Assembly: GCA_030640725.1 (NCBI GenBank)
Contig: DAOWIV010000139.1
Coordinates: 1-10,935 of the forward strand
Direction of reading: 5' to 3'
Source of the DNA: Methanosarcinales archaeon
Lineage (GTDB): Archaea; Halobacteriota; Methanosarcinia; Methanosarcinales; Methanogasteraceae
DNA: 10,935 nucleotides
The translations under genes and the position numbers were made by a program. Shown piece by piece: positions 1-6,548 of the stretch (positions are counted from its first letter, which is position 1; the number at the start of each line of letters is the position of its first letter). Under the pieces are notes generated by a model that made no database searches, had not been told where the DNA came from, and saw only the letters and a program-made list of their open reading frames with translations.

Positions 1-85
1 TAAATAGGTGGGGTGGGTTAAAATGTTTGTGGTTTGAGATGTGCCTGTGGAACATAAGTTACAGTGTGGGTATAATATTTGTTAG
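1..85. other. AT-rich leader with no gene recognised
   Basis: No coding region is visible. Two AT-rich boxes, TTAAAAT near 19-25 and TATAATATTT at 71-80, could act as archaeal TATA elements for the downstream TIR-like gene. If the box at 71-80 is used, transcription would start near 97-105, downstream of the ATG at 86. The box near 19-25 would instead include that ATG. Neither has a convincing BRE by eye. Confidence 0.3.
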
Positions 86-223
86 ATGGCCAAAACCGCT
101 ATCATCGAAAATGATCTGGATTAACATGCACGTGCGGAATGTCAGATAGATGAGAAGATTTCGCAATTTCAGAAAATATTAGCTGAAGCAACTTCTGATA
201 ACTGTTACAGTGAATCTTATGAA
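86..223 (+). pseudogene. In-frame upstream extension of the TIR-like gene, interrupted by TAA at 122-124
   Basis: Reading the frame of the TIR-like gene backwards gives protein-like sequence. An ATG at 86-88 directly follows an in-frame TAG at 83-85 and opens 12 sense codons (MAKTAIIENDLD). TAA follows at 122-124, then 33 sense codons (starting HARAECQIDEKISQFQKIL) lead into the TTG at 224. The residues on both sides of the stop look like one amphipathic N-terminal helix. This suggests an ancestral protein of about 265 residues from 86 to 883 that acquired a nonsense codon. The alternatives are a sequencing error, or an authentic shorter protein starting at TTG 224. The stop is ochre, so pyrrolysine decoding (amber) does not explain it. 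Confidence 0.45.
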
Positions 224-883
224 TTGGCGTACTACGGTACGGAAACTTTATTGACTGAGTTATTCTCACAAGAGGAAGCAAGAAAATTCTGTAGTATAGT
301 AAGTCCAAAAGCTGCTTTCGTTGGAGGGGTGGTATTTCGCAGCAGGGAATTACAAGATTATGAAGATCATATTAGCAGTTGCATCACCCGATTGAAGTTA
401 CATAGAGAAACAATCCAGAATTTCTGGGAAGTTGATGAATTAGAGACAGTGGCAACGCCAACAATTGTTCCTTTTGTCTCCATGAGTTTCGATAAATCTG
501 ATCAAGACGTTAATCAGTACGTCATTGGCATCCTCGAGGCTTTGCAAATCGAATTTAGAACCGGGGAACGTTATTCTAAGGATAGCATCCCCCAAAAAGT
601 AGAAAACAGAATTCGTAGTTCTGATCTTTTTATCATTATTTTTGTTAAGCGAGATAAGATAGAAGGTGGTGGATATACAACTCCACCATGGCTGCTTAAA
701 GAACTTGGTATTGCACATGGCGCTAAAAAAGATGTGATCGCATGGGTTGAGCGTGATATAAAAGATATCGCCGGATTAAATTATGAAAAGGAAGTCATAT
801 ATTTCAAGCGAAACAATGTCAATGAAATTGAGAAGGCAACAATAAAATTTCTTGAAGCTTTGAAGGAACATGAATTAATATGA
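224..883 (+). CDS. TIR-like domain protein, probable defence-type NAD-processing effector, 5' end uncertain
   Basis: This 219-residue protein has a helical N-terminal part (about 1-75, including a Y-x-x-H-x-x-x-C-I-x-x-L stretch near 46-57) and a C-terminal TIR-like alpha/beta domain (about 82-215). The domain begins with a beta strand, PFVSMSFDKSD (83-93), continues through an IPQKVENRIRSSDLFIIIF segment (122-140), and reaches PPWLLKEL (154-161). E160 sits where the catalytic glutamate of NAD-hydrolysing TIR domains lies (W-x-x-x-E-L). Prokaryotic TIR proteins of this kind are often defence effectors that degrade or convert NAD+. A nucleoside 2-deoxyribosyltransferase-like fold is the main alternative, since its active-site E-L-G-x-A pattern looks similar. 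The TTG start has no clear ribosome binding site and the frame is open back to 125, so the true start is doubtful. The gene is much more AT-rich than the purL region. Its stop overlaps a small ORF by ATGA, and a nuclease-like gene follows. The NAD role is inferred from fold and residue pattern only. Confidence 0.62.
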   Translation: MAYYGTETLLTELFSQEEARKFCSIVSPKAAFVGGVVFRSRELQDYEDHISSCITRLKLHRETIQNFWEVDELETVATPTIVPFVSMSFDKSDQDVNQYVIGILEALQIEFRTGERYSKDSIPQKVENRIRSSDLFIIIFVKRDKIEGGGYTTPPWLLKELGIAHGAKKDVIAWVERDIKDIAGLNYEKEVIYFKRNNVNEIEKATIKFLEALKEHELI

Positions 884-1005
884 AAGTGTCACATCGTATA
901 GCACAGCATATACGCTTTAGGCTTATGCCCTTGCCATCGGGAAAGTACCCCATTGGTCGCAATATACACCTAAAATGTTTAGACGCAATCATGAAAACAA
1001 GGTGA
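880..1005 (+). CDS. Possible 41-residue basic small protein between the TIR-like and nuclease genes
   Basis: The ORF starts at an ATG that overlaps the stop of the TIR-like gene (ATGA at 880-883). It ends with TGA at 1003-1005, inside the GGTGA ribosome binding site of the next gene and four bases before that gene's ATG. An AAGGAA at 863-868 lies 11 bases upstream as a plausible ribosome binding site. The peptide is basic (many Arg, Lys and His) and contains LPSGKYPIGRNIHL. No family was recognised. The exact fit into the gap between two genes suggests translational coupling of a three-gene unit, but a 41-codon ORF can arise by chance. Confidence 0.3.
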   Translation: MKVSHRIAQHIRFRLMPLPSGKYPIGRNIHLKCLDAIMKTR

Positions 1006-1009
1006 CTAT

Positions 1010-1753
1010 ATGACAACAAGAAAAGAAAAAATCACATCAAAAGTGATAGAGGTTCTCAAATCAAATCCTGACGGAGTTCGTTACTCAGACATTGTAAGGA
1101 AAATACACGAGGAATTTCCAGAGTTTCCTGATGGTACCATTCATGGGACGGTTTGGCAGTTGGATATACTGGTGCCTGACGAGATCTACAAACCTGCACG
1201 AGGGCTTTTTCGTCACGTTGCATATAGAGAGGAAGAAATCAGCGAAGAAGAGGAAATACATCCCCCTGAAATCGAAAAAATAAAAGAAGAGGATTTTTAC
1301 GGACCTTTTGCAGATTGGCTTGTCAATGAATTAGAAGAATGCACCGAAGCAATACCGTTGGGGGGAAATCGATTTAGGGATAAATGGGGAACACCTGACG
1401 TAATAGGAAAGCGCGAGTCACGTAGAAGCGATATTGTTGGAGCGCCCACTGAAATTGTTTCGGCGGAGATAAAAACGAATACTCGAGAGTTAATTACAGC
1501 ATTCGGACAGGCTTGTTCATACAAACTATTTAGCCATAAATCGTACATCGTAATACCAAAAAATTCATCGCAAGACGATATCTCGAAACTGGATTCTTTA
1601 TGTTTGATTTTTGGGATGGGGCTGGTTTTGTTTGACACTAATAATACAAATGATCCCCAATTTGAAATCAGGGTTCGACCACTCAAACATGACCCCGATA
1701 TGTTTTATCTAAACAGATACATGAAATTGATAGAGAAGGAGCTATTCTGGTAA
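1010..1753 (+). CDS. Winged-helix plus PD-(D/E)XK nuclease-like protein
   Basis: This 247-residue protein has two parts. Residues about 5-75 look like a winged helix-turn-helix (DGVRYSDIVRKI, then a TIHGTVWQLD recognition-type helix). An acidic linker (about 74-95) leads to a C-terminal domain with a restriction-endonuclease-like signature: TPD at 128-130, then E153-x-K155 in SAEIKT, then a helix with Q167 and Y171 (AFGQACSYKLF) and a core strand SYIVIP (178-183). The spacing D130...E153-I-K155 fits the PD-(D/E)XK core, so it probably cleaves or nicks nucleic acid. The start is supported by GGTGA at 1001-1005, four bases from the ATG. It follows the TIR-like gene in the same AT-rich islet, suggesting a joint defence role. 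A type II restriction enzyme is possible, but no methyltransferase is in view. A Mrr-like or inactive nuclease is an alternative. Substrate and function are unknown. Confidence 0.62.
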   Translation: MTTRKEKITSKVIEVLKSNPDGVRYSDIVRKIHEEFPEFPDGTIHGTVWQLDILVPDEIYKPARGLFRHVAYREEEISEEEEIHPPEIEKIKEEDFYGPFADWLVNELEECTEAIPLGGNRFRDKWGTPDVIGKRESRRSDIVGAPTEIVSAEIKTNTRELITAFGQACSYKLFSHKSYIVIPKNSSQDDISKLDSLCLIFGMGLVLFDTNNTNDPQFEIRVRPLKHDPDMFYLNRYMKLIEKELFW

Positions 1754-1828
1754 TTGCAATGAAGTAACTACGCAGAACAGCGGATAAAAACAGATTACTT
1801 TTACCCAACACAGGAGAATAACCCATCC

Positions 1829-4009
1829 ATGTCCCTACTACCCCCAACCGACCTCGAAACCATCACAAAACGACTGAACCGACCGCCAAACCCGGTCGAG
1901 GAAGGCTGCTTCCTCAACCTCTGGAGCGAGCACTGCTCGTACCGCTCGAGCGCGAAGCACCTCCGCACATTCCCCACAGAAAGTAACCGTGTAATCATAG
2001 GTCCGGGCGACGATGCAGCAATCATCCGATTAAAAGACGACCTCGTCCTCGCAATCGGGATGGAGAGCCACAACCACCCGTCCTACGTGGACCCTTGCAA
2101 CGGCGCGGCAACCGGCGTCGGAGGAATCGTCCGTGACATCCTCTCGATGGGCGCACGCCCGATTGCTCTCATGGATCTGCTTTACTTCGGGATGCCTGAC
2201 CAGCCAAAGAACCTATACCTCTTCGAGCACGTTGTTGAGGGTATTGCAGGCTACGGGAACTGCATCGGCGTTCCTGTGGTGCGCGGCGAGACCTACTTTG
2301 ACGGGGCATACTCTGGAAATCCGCTCGTAAACGTGGTCTGCGTCGGGCTTGCGCACGAAAAGAACATCGTCACCGCAACAGCGCAGCGGGCTGGCGATGC
2401 ACTCATCCTGATGGGATCGACTACCGGGCGCGATGGGCTTGGGGGTGCATCGTTCGCATCAAGGGATCTTTCTGAGGACTCAGAGGCGGAGGATCGGTCG
2501 AGCGTCCAGATCGGTGACCCGTTCACAGAGAAACTCGTAATAGAGGCGGTTCTTGAGGCAATCGAATCAGGATACGTGCTCGCATGTCGGGATCTCGGCG
2601 CCGCAGGGCTCGTTGGAGCGAGCGCAGAGATGGGCGCAAAAGGAGATCTGGGCTTGCATCTTGATCTTGACCGGGTTCCCCTGCGTGGGTCAGGGATGAC
2701 GCCGTACGAGATCCTGATTGCCGAATCGCAGGAAAGAATGGTTCTTGAGGTGGATCCGTCGAATGCGGAGGCGGTGCTTGCGATTGCAGAGAAGTACGAC
2801 CTGAATGCAAGCGTGATCGGCGAATTCACTGACGATAGACAATATCTTGTCGAGTTTAAGGGCGAGGTCGTTGTCGATCTGCCCATCACTTTCCTATCGG
2901 GCGGCGCTCCCGCATTCGAGAGCGAGCCTGAAAAGCAGGAAGAAAGGGCGGTGGAGACGAAAAGACCAGAGATCAGGGATGATTCAAAGACCCGGGTCCT
3001 GAAACTGCTTGCGTCCCCCAATATCGCATCAAAGGAGTGGGTCTACCGCCAGTACGACCACGAGGTCCAGATACGAACCACGCTCAAGCCGGGGGATGAC
3101 GCAGGCGTGCTCAGGATCAATGATGAGGCTGCGCTTGCGCTTGCACTCTCGTGCGGCTGCAATCCCGCGCATATCACGCTCGACCCGTACAATGGCGCAG
3201 CAGGATCGACTTTCGAGAACGCGATGAACCTTGCCTGCAAGGGCGCTTTGCCGATTGCGCTTGTGAACTGCCTCAATTTCGGGGATCCTGAAGACCCTGC
3301 GATCTACCGGCAGTTTGCGGAATCGGTGCGCGGAATCGGGGATATGGCTCGAGCGCTTCAGGTTCCTGTCGTCGGCGGCAACGTCTCGTTCTACAACGAG
3401 AGCGACGAGTTTGGTACAGCGATCCCGCCGACGCCGAGCATCGGGATGGTCGGGTTGCTCGAGGATTACGGGAGTTATCGAACCCCTGAGACATGGTTTG
3501 CGGACGCGGGAGATACTGTCATTCTGATCGGGGAAACAAGAGAGGAGCTTGGCGGAAGCGAGTATTATCAGGTTTATGGCTGCGGCGGCGGAAGCGTTCC
3601 TGTGCCCCCGCAAAACCCACAGAGGCTCCTTGATTCGGTGAGGGCAGCGGTCTGCACCGGACAGGTCACATCAGCCCACGATGTCTCAAACGGAGGACTT
3701 GCAGTTGCGCTTTCTGAGATGGCACGGGAGATCGGGGCGGATATCGACCTTGCTGGCATCACCGGCGCGGGGAATGGAACCCCTGGTTCTGACGCGGCGC
3801 TCTTCTCTGAGTCGCACGGACGCGTGATCCTTGCGACACCTGATCCGGACGTGGTTATTGGGCAACTGCGCGGTGTGCCGCATTGGGTCATCGGTAAGGC
3901 AGGAGGCGGTGAACTGAAGCTCAGACTCGGCGGTGGTGATGGTGTGGTTGCGCTGTCGCTTCACGAAATCCGGGAAGCAGGAGAGAGCATCACGCGGATG
4001 ATGCGGTGA
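1829..4009 (+). CDS. purL: Phosphoribosylformylglycinamidine synthase subunit PurL
   Basis: PurL catalyses the ATP-dependent conversion of FGAR to FGAM, the fourth step of de novo purine synthesis in the cytoplasm. In archaea the small form works with PurS and the glutaminase PurQ, neither of which is in this window. The 726-residue length is normal for the small type. Hallmarks appear in order: LWSEHCSYRS (31-40, with the conserved histidine at 35), GPGDDAA (58-64), ESHNHPS (79-85), the NGAATGVGGI ATP/metal loop (91-100), RGETYFDGAYSGNP (152-165), CRDLGAAGL (253-261), the GMTPYEILIAESQERM segment (289-304) and, in the second half, PYNGAAGST, GGNVSFYNE, PTPSIGMVG, AHDVSNGGL and FSESHGRV. The sequence is intact. 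AGGAG at 1812-1816 lies 12 bases before the ATG. A short AT-rich box near 1784-1790 could belong to a promoter. Base composition is strongly GC-rich, in contrast to the two genes before it. Confidence 0.97.
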   Translation: MSLLPPTDLETITKRLNRPPNPVEEGCFLNLWSEHCSYRSSAKHLRTFPTESNRVIIGPGDDAAIIRLKDDLVLAIGMESHNHPSYVDPCNGAATGVGGIVRDILSMGARPIALMDLLYFGMPDQPKNLYLFEHVVEGIAGYGNCIGVPVVRGETYFDGAYSGNPLVNVVCVGLAHEKNIVTATAQRAGDALILMGSTTGRDGLGGASFASRDLSEDSEAEDRSSVQIGDPFTEKLVIEAVLEAIESGYVLACRDLGAAGLVGASAEMGAKGDLGLHLDLDRVPLRGSGMTPYEILIAESQERMVLEVDPSNAEAVLAIAEKYDLNASVIGEFTDDRQYLVEFKGEVVVDLPITFLSGGAPAFESEPEKQEERAVETKRPEIRDDSKTRVLKLLASPNIASKEWVYRQYDHEVQIRTTLKPGDDAGVLRINDEAALALALSCGCNPAHITLDPYNGAAGSTFENAMNLACKGALPIALVNCLNFGDPEDPAIYRQFAESVRGIGDMARALQVPVVGGNVSFYNESDEFGTAIPPTPSIGMVGLLEDYGSYRTPETWFADAGDTVILIGETREELGGSEYYQVYGCGGGSVPVPPQNPQRLLDSVRAAVCTGQVTSAHDVSNGGLAVALSEMAREIGADIDLAGITGAGNGTPGSDAALFSESHGRVILATPDPDVVIGQLRGVPHWVIGKAGGGELKLRLGGGDGVVALSLHEIREAGESITRMMR

Positions 4010-4024
4010 ACCCTGTGGGTTTTT
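4009..4024 (+). terminator. Small hairpin and T-run after purL
   Basis: AACCC (4009-4013), loop TGT and GGGTT (4017-4021) form a 5-bp stem that begins at the last base of the purL stop codon and runs into a T-tract (4020-4024). It resembles an intrinsic terminator, and T-tracts alone can terminate archaeal RNA polymerase. The same TTTTTAGA stretch lies about 35 bases before the next start codon and could instead be the TATA element of the Rpp30 gene. Confidence 0.35.
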
Positions 4025-4058
4025 AGATCAATCACTTAGACAAAGTCCCACCAACTAC

Positions 4059-4772
4059 ATGACCACCATGCACGCCCACAAATTCTACGACTTCAATGTC
4101 CACGCCGCGCCCGAATGCGAAAGCACACCCGAAGCGATGGCAGAGACCGCATCCGGATACGGCTACGCAGGGATAGCGATCACGAACCACACCCCGCACC
4201 CGCCGCGAGCACCGAAGACCACAGATCACGCAGGAACCCGGATCTATTCGGGAATCGAGATCGTCGCAAAGAACCCGACACATCTCATGCAGACGATCCG
4301 GAAGCATCGCGCAAAGGTGTGCGTGCTTTCCGTTCATGGCGGAAACGAGAAGATCAATCGTGCAGCAGTCGAAAGCCAGGACGTTGATATCCTTTTGCAC
4401 CCCGGCGAGAAACTAAATCAGGTGCTTATGCGATTTGCATCTGAGAACCGGGTGGCAATCGAGTTTGATATGGGTTCGATCATCAAGATGCGCGGGTCCG
4501 GGCGGGTCCGGGCGCTCGCCGAATTGGGGCACAATCTCAAGCTCGCACGCAAGTATGGTGCGCCCATGCTACTTACGAGCAATGCGCAATCGATCTACGA
4601 TCTCAGGGCGCCAAGAGAGATGATTGCGCTTGCAAGTATCTTCGGGATGACCACAGAAGAGGCGATCGCGGCGCTCAGCACGGTTCCGGAGGAGATTATA
4701 CGGCGGGGGAGCAGGGAATGGATCATGGAAGGCGTGGAGATCGTTGGCAGGATCACCCCGGATGAGGGGTAG
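4059..4772 (+). CDS. rnp3: Ribonuclease P protein component 3 (Rpp30/RNP3)
   Basis: This is the archaeal Rpp30 homologue, a TIM-barrel protein of the PHP-like superfamily that binds the RNase P RNA, classically as a pair with Pop5, and helps remove the 5' leader of pre-tRNAs. The 237-residue length is typical. Family features are the opening strand YDFNVHAAPE (10-19), GYAGIAITNH (35-44), the SVHGGNEKINRAAVE block (91-105), ILLHPG (111-116), AIEFDMG (133-139) and the LLTSNAQSIYDLRAPREM segment (171-188). ATG 4059 is used here, but ATG 4068 (MHAHKFYDF) is equally plausible; neither has a strong ribosome binding site. The gene lies 49 bases after purL. A perfect tandem of a 10-base unit at 4493-4512 lies within the coding sequence and keeps the frame. 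Confidence 0.93.
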   Translation: MTTMHAHKFYDFNVHAAPECESTPEAMAETASGYGYAGIAITNHTPHPPRAPKTTDHAGTRIYSGIEIVAKNPTHLMQTIRKHRAKVCVLSVHGGNEKINRAAVESQDVDILLHPGEKLNQVLMRFASENRVAIEFDMGSIIKMRGSGRVRALAELGHNLKLARKYGAPMLLTSNAQSIYDLRAPREMIALASIFGMTTEEAIAALSTVPEEIIRRGSREWIMEGVEIVGRITPDEG

Positions 4773-4773
4773 C

Positions 4774-4788
4774 CACAGGCAACCTGTG
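4774..4788 (+). repeat. Perfect 6-bp hairpin just after the Rpp30 gene
   Basis: CACAGG (4774-4779), loop CAA and CCTGTG (4783-4788) form a perfect stem-loop beginning one base after the stop codon. No T-tract follows, so it is not a classical terminator. It could protect the 3' end of the transcript, or be chance. Confidence 0.35.
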
Positions 4789-4829
4789 ATGCAAGCTTCC
4801 TGATTCTGATGGATTCTGTGGTTTCCAAT

Positions 4830-4905
4830 CTTTGCGTCCTTGCGTCATCGCGTCTTTGCGTTTCTCTGATCTAACGCAAGGTCGCAAAGGCGCAGAGACG
4901 CAAAG
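4830..4905. repeat. Large imperfect inverted repeat of the TTTGCG type
   Basis: Arms at 4830-4861 and 4874-4905 match in 25 of 32 positions when one is reverse-complemented, and three of the mismatches would be G-U pairs in RNA. The loop is 12 bases (4862-4873). The arms are built from short units of the type TTTGCGTC and CGCAAAG. I recall similar hairpins of this TTTGCGTCTYTGCG style dispersed in intergenic regions of many bacteria and some archaea, which suggests a REP-like or miniature mobile repeat. No terminal target duplication was identified. Confidence 0.6.
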
Positions 4906-5066
4906 TTGAGGGGGATACGCCCGCGATTCCTACATACGCGAGGGAGCTACCGTTAGCGATCACCGAAAACGTCAGAACCCGCAAGCTTCATGTCGGCAGA
5001 CTTCGTAATGCGGACAGCATCTTTGAACCGCTATCCTTTTCAAGGAATATCACCTCCTTAATAGAC
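4906..5066. other. Rest of the gap before aspartate kinase; leader with anti-Shine-Dalgarno-like motif
   Basis: Together with the hairpins listed above, this fills the 294-base gap 4773-5066. No + strand gene was recognised. A short hairpin GCTA/TAGC lies near 4946-4957. TATCACCTCCTTA at 5048-5060 closely resembles the 3' end of 16S rRNA and lies only six bases before the kinase ATG. TCCTT (5034-5038), AAGGA (5042-5046) and TCCTT (5055-5059) allow two mutually exclusive 5-bp hairpins. No upstream 16S helix sequence is present, so this is not an rRNA fragment. No clear TATA box was seen. Confidence 0.4.
4972..5043 (-). CDS. Possible 23-residue Cys-rich peptide with strong ribosome binding site
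   Basis: Read on the minus strand, the anti-Shine-Dalgarno-like motif becomes AAGGAGGTGAT (5059-5049), an ideal ribosome binding site. Five bases later comes TTG (5043-5041), opening 23 codons that end in TGA. The peptide contains RCCPHYEVCRHEACGF, with four cysteines and two histidines, reminiscent of tiny metal-binding proteins, though it has no CxxC pairs. No promoter was identified and no family is recognised. The strong ribosome binding site is the only real support. Confidence 0.18.
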   Translation of the reverse strand: MKRIAVQRCCPHYEVCRHEACGF

Positions 5067-6461
5067 ATGCGACTGATCATGAAGTTCGGTGGTGCTTCGA
5101 TTGCGGACGGCGAGAAGATCAAATGGGTCGCCGAGTTGATAAACCGGTATCGTGAGCACGAACTGATCATTGTGACTTCCGCTTTTAAGGACGTCACCGA
5201 TCATCTGCTTGAACGGGCGGATGCCGCAGCAGATTCCGGCAGTGTCGAATCAGTCCATAAAGTGATCGAATATCTGCGAGATATGCATAACGATGCGGCA
5301 AGCATCGCAATCGATGATCGCAGGATCCTTGATCAGGTATTAAATGAACTGGACGGTCGTATCCACAAGCTCAAGCAGGCTTTGACCGGGATATGCTACC
5401 TTGGTGAATTAACTTCCCGATCCAGCGATTATATATCCTCTTACGGGGAACTGCTTGCAGCACCCATATTATCCGGAGCGCTGCGGTCGGTTGGCATGTC
5501 GTCCGTACACCTCACAGGCGGAGAGGCCGGAATCGTGACCGACAGCAGGTACGGGGATGCAAAACCACTTGATGATACTCGCGAGCGAATATGCCAGAGG
5601 CTGACCCCGCTGATCGGTAAATGCGTGCCGGTTGTCGCTGGATTCATCGCAGAGGACGAGCTCGGGATCACCACGACGCTTGGACGCGGTGGATCTGATT
5701 TTTCGGCATCGCTGATCGGATCAGCGGTTCATGCTGATGAAATCTGGTTCTGGAAGGAGGTTTCAGGCATCATGACCGCCGATCCGAAGATCGTGCCCGA
5801 TGCGCGCACCATCCCGCAGATATCGTACATCGAGGTGATGGAACTATCGTACTTCGGTGCGAAGGTGCTGCACCCGCGTGCGATCGAACCCGCAATCAAA
5901 AACGACATCCCGGTAAGGGTGCTAAATACATTCGAACCGGACTTCACAGGCACGCTCGTGGTCAGGGATCAGGAGCAGAGTGACGGGGTCGTGAAAGCAG
6001 TCACTGTGATCGAGGACATCGCCCTGATCAACATATCGGGCGCAGGCATGGTCGGCACCATCGGGGTCGCGGCAAGGGTCTTTGGAGCGATGGCAGACGC
6101 CGGCGTGAACATCACCATGATCAGCCAGGGTTCATCCGAAGCAAACATCTCCATCGTCGTCGAGGAGTCGTATCTTGCCGGTGCGATCGATGCCATAAAG
6201 ACAGAGTTCAGGAACGGGATGATACGTGAACTAACAGCAGACGCCGACGTAAGTGCGATTACGGTGGTCGGCGCGGGCATGGCAGGCGTCCCGGGGGTTG
6301 CCGCACGTGTCTTTACTGCGATGGGCGACAACAGGATCAATGTGATCACGATCAGCCAGGGGTCTTCCCAGCACAACATCTCGTTTGTGGTCCGGAGCAA
6401 GGATGCAAAAAGCGCGGTCTGTGCGTTGCATAGCGAGTTTGGTCTTGGGAATCCATGTTAA
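5067..6461 (+). CDS. lysC: Aspartate kinase with two C-terminal ACT domains
   Basis: Aspartate kinase phosphorylates L-aspartate with ATP, the first committed step towards lysine, threonine and methionine. The 464-residue protein is a monofunctional enzyme. The kinase domain (about 1-300) starts with MKFGGAS (5-11), has the SSYGE aspartate-binding segment (124-128), GRGGSD (207-212) and MTADPKIV (236-243), and ends its catalytic core near SYFGAKVLHPRAIEPA (261-276). Two ACT domains follow (about 313-385 and 394-462), each with a GVNITMISQGSSEANIS-like strand-turn (346-362 and 423-439), as expected for allosteric control by pathway end products. Which amino acid inhibits it cannot be told from the sequence. 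The gene symbol follows common usage for this class. The ATG has no normal ribosome binding site; instead an anti-Shine-Dalgarno-like motif precedes it. A short inverted repeat (CTGCC/GGCAG, 6467-6485) follows the stop. Confidence 0.95.
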   Translation: MRLIMKFGGASIADGEKIKWVAELINRYREHELIIVTSAFKDVTDHLLERADAAADSGSVESVHKVIEYLRDMHNDAASIAIDDRRILDQVLNELDGRIHKLKQALTGICYLGELTSRSSDYISSYGELLAAPILSGALRSVGMSSVHLTGGEAGIVTDSRYGDAKPLDDTRERICQRLTPLIGKCVPVVAGFIAEDELGITTTLGRGGSDFSASLIGSAVHADEIWFWKEVSGIMTADPKIVPDARTIPQISYIEVMELSYFGAKVLHPRAIEPAIKNDIPVRVLNTFEPDFTGTLVVRDQEQSDGVVKAVTVIEDIALINISGAGMVGTIGVAARVFGAMADAGVNITMISQGSSEANISIVVEESYLAGAIDAIKTEFRNGMIRELTADADVSAITVVGAGMAGVPGVAARVFTAMGDNRINVITISQGSSQHNISFVVRSKDAKSAVCALHSEFGLGNPC

Positions 6462-6501
6462 AACGCCTGCCAGACAATACGGCAGCGTCATGGTCAGCAG
6501 T

Positions 6502-6548
6502 TGACACTATGTATAAGCCCCCGATTTTGATCTGACAATCGTATAAGC
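6502..6548 (+). repeat. Two direct repeats TGACA-(3-4 bases)-GTATAAGC
   Basis: The first copy is TGACA at 6502-6506, four bases, then GTATAAGC at 6511-6518. The second is TGACA at 6533-6537, three bases, then GTATAAGC at 6541-6548. The GTATAAGC elements are exactly 30 bases apart. They may be tandem promoter elements (TATA-like TATAAG) or paired binding sites for one regulator. No gene starts directly downstream unless the weak ORF at 6601 is real. Confidence 0.4.

Noticed and set aside
122..124. Pyrrolysine or selenocysteine recoding at the in-frame stop
   Set aside because: The codon is TAA; pyrrolysine uses TAG and selenocysteine TGA.
2293..3021. Long minus-strand open frame opposite purL
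   Set aside because: It is antisense to a strongly conserved gene in GC-rich DNA and its translation is low-complexity (Ser, Arg, Pro-rich), typical of a shadow frame.
4493..4512. Tandem 10-base repeat in the Rpp30 gene as a functional repeat
   Set aside because: It encodes ordinary residues (RGSGRVRA region) and is expected occasionally in GC-rich coding DNA.
5048..5060. Fragment of a 16S rRNA gene
   Set aside because: Only the last dozen bases match; the preceding conserved helix 45 sequence is absent.
5969..6400. Minus-strand open frame opposite the ACT domains of aspartate kinase
   Set aside because: It mirrors the repeated ACT coding sequence and shows no family features.
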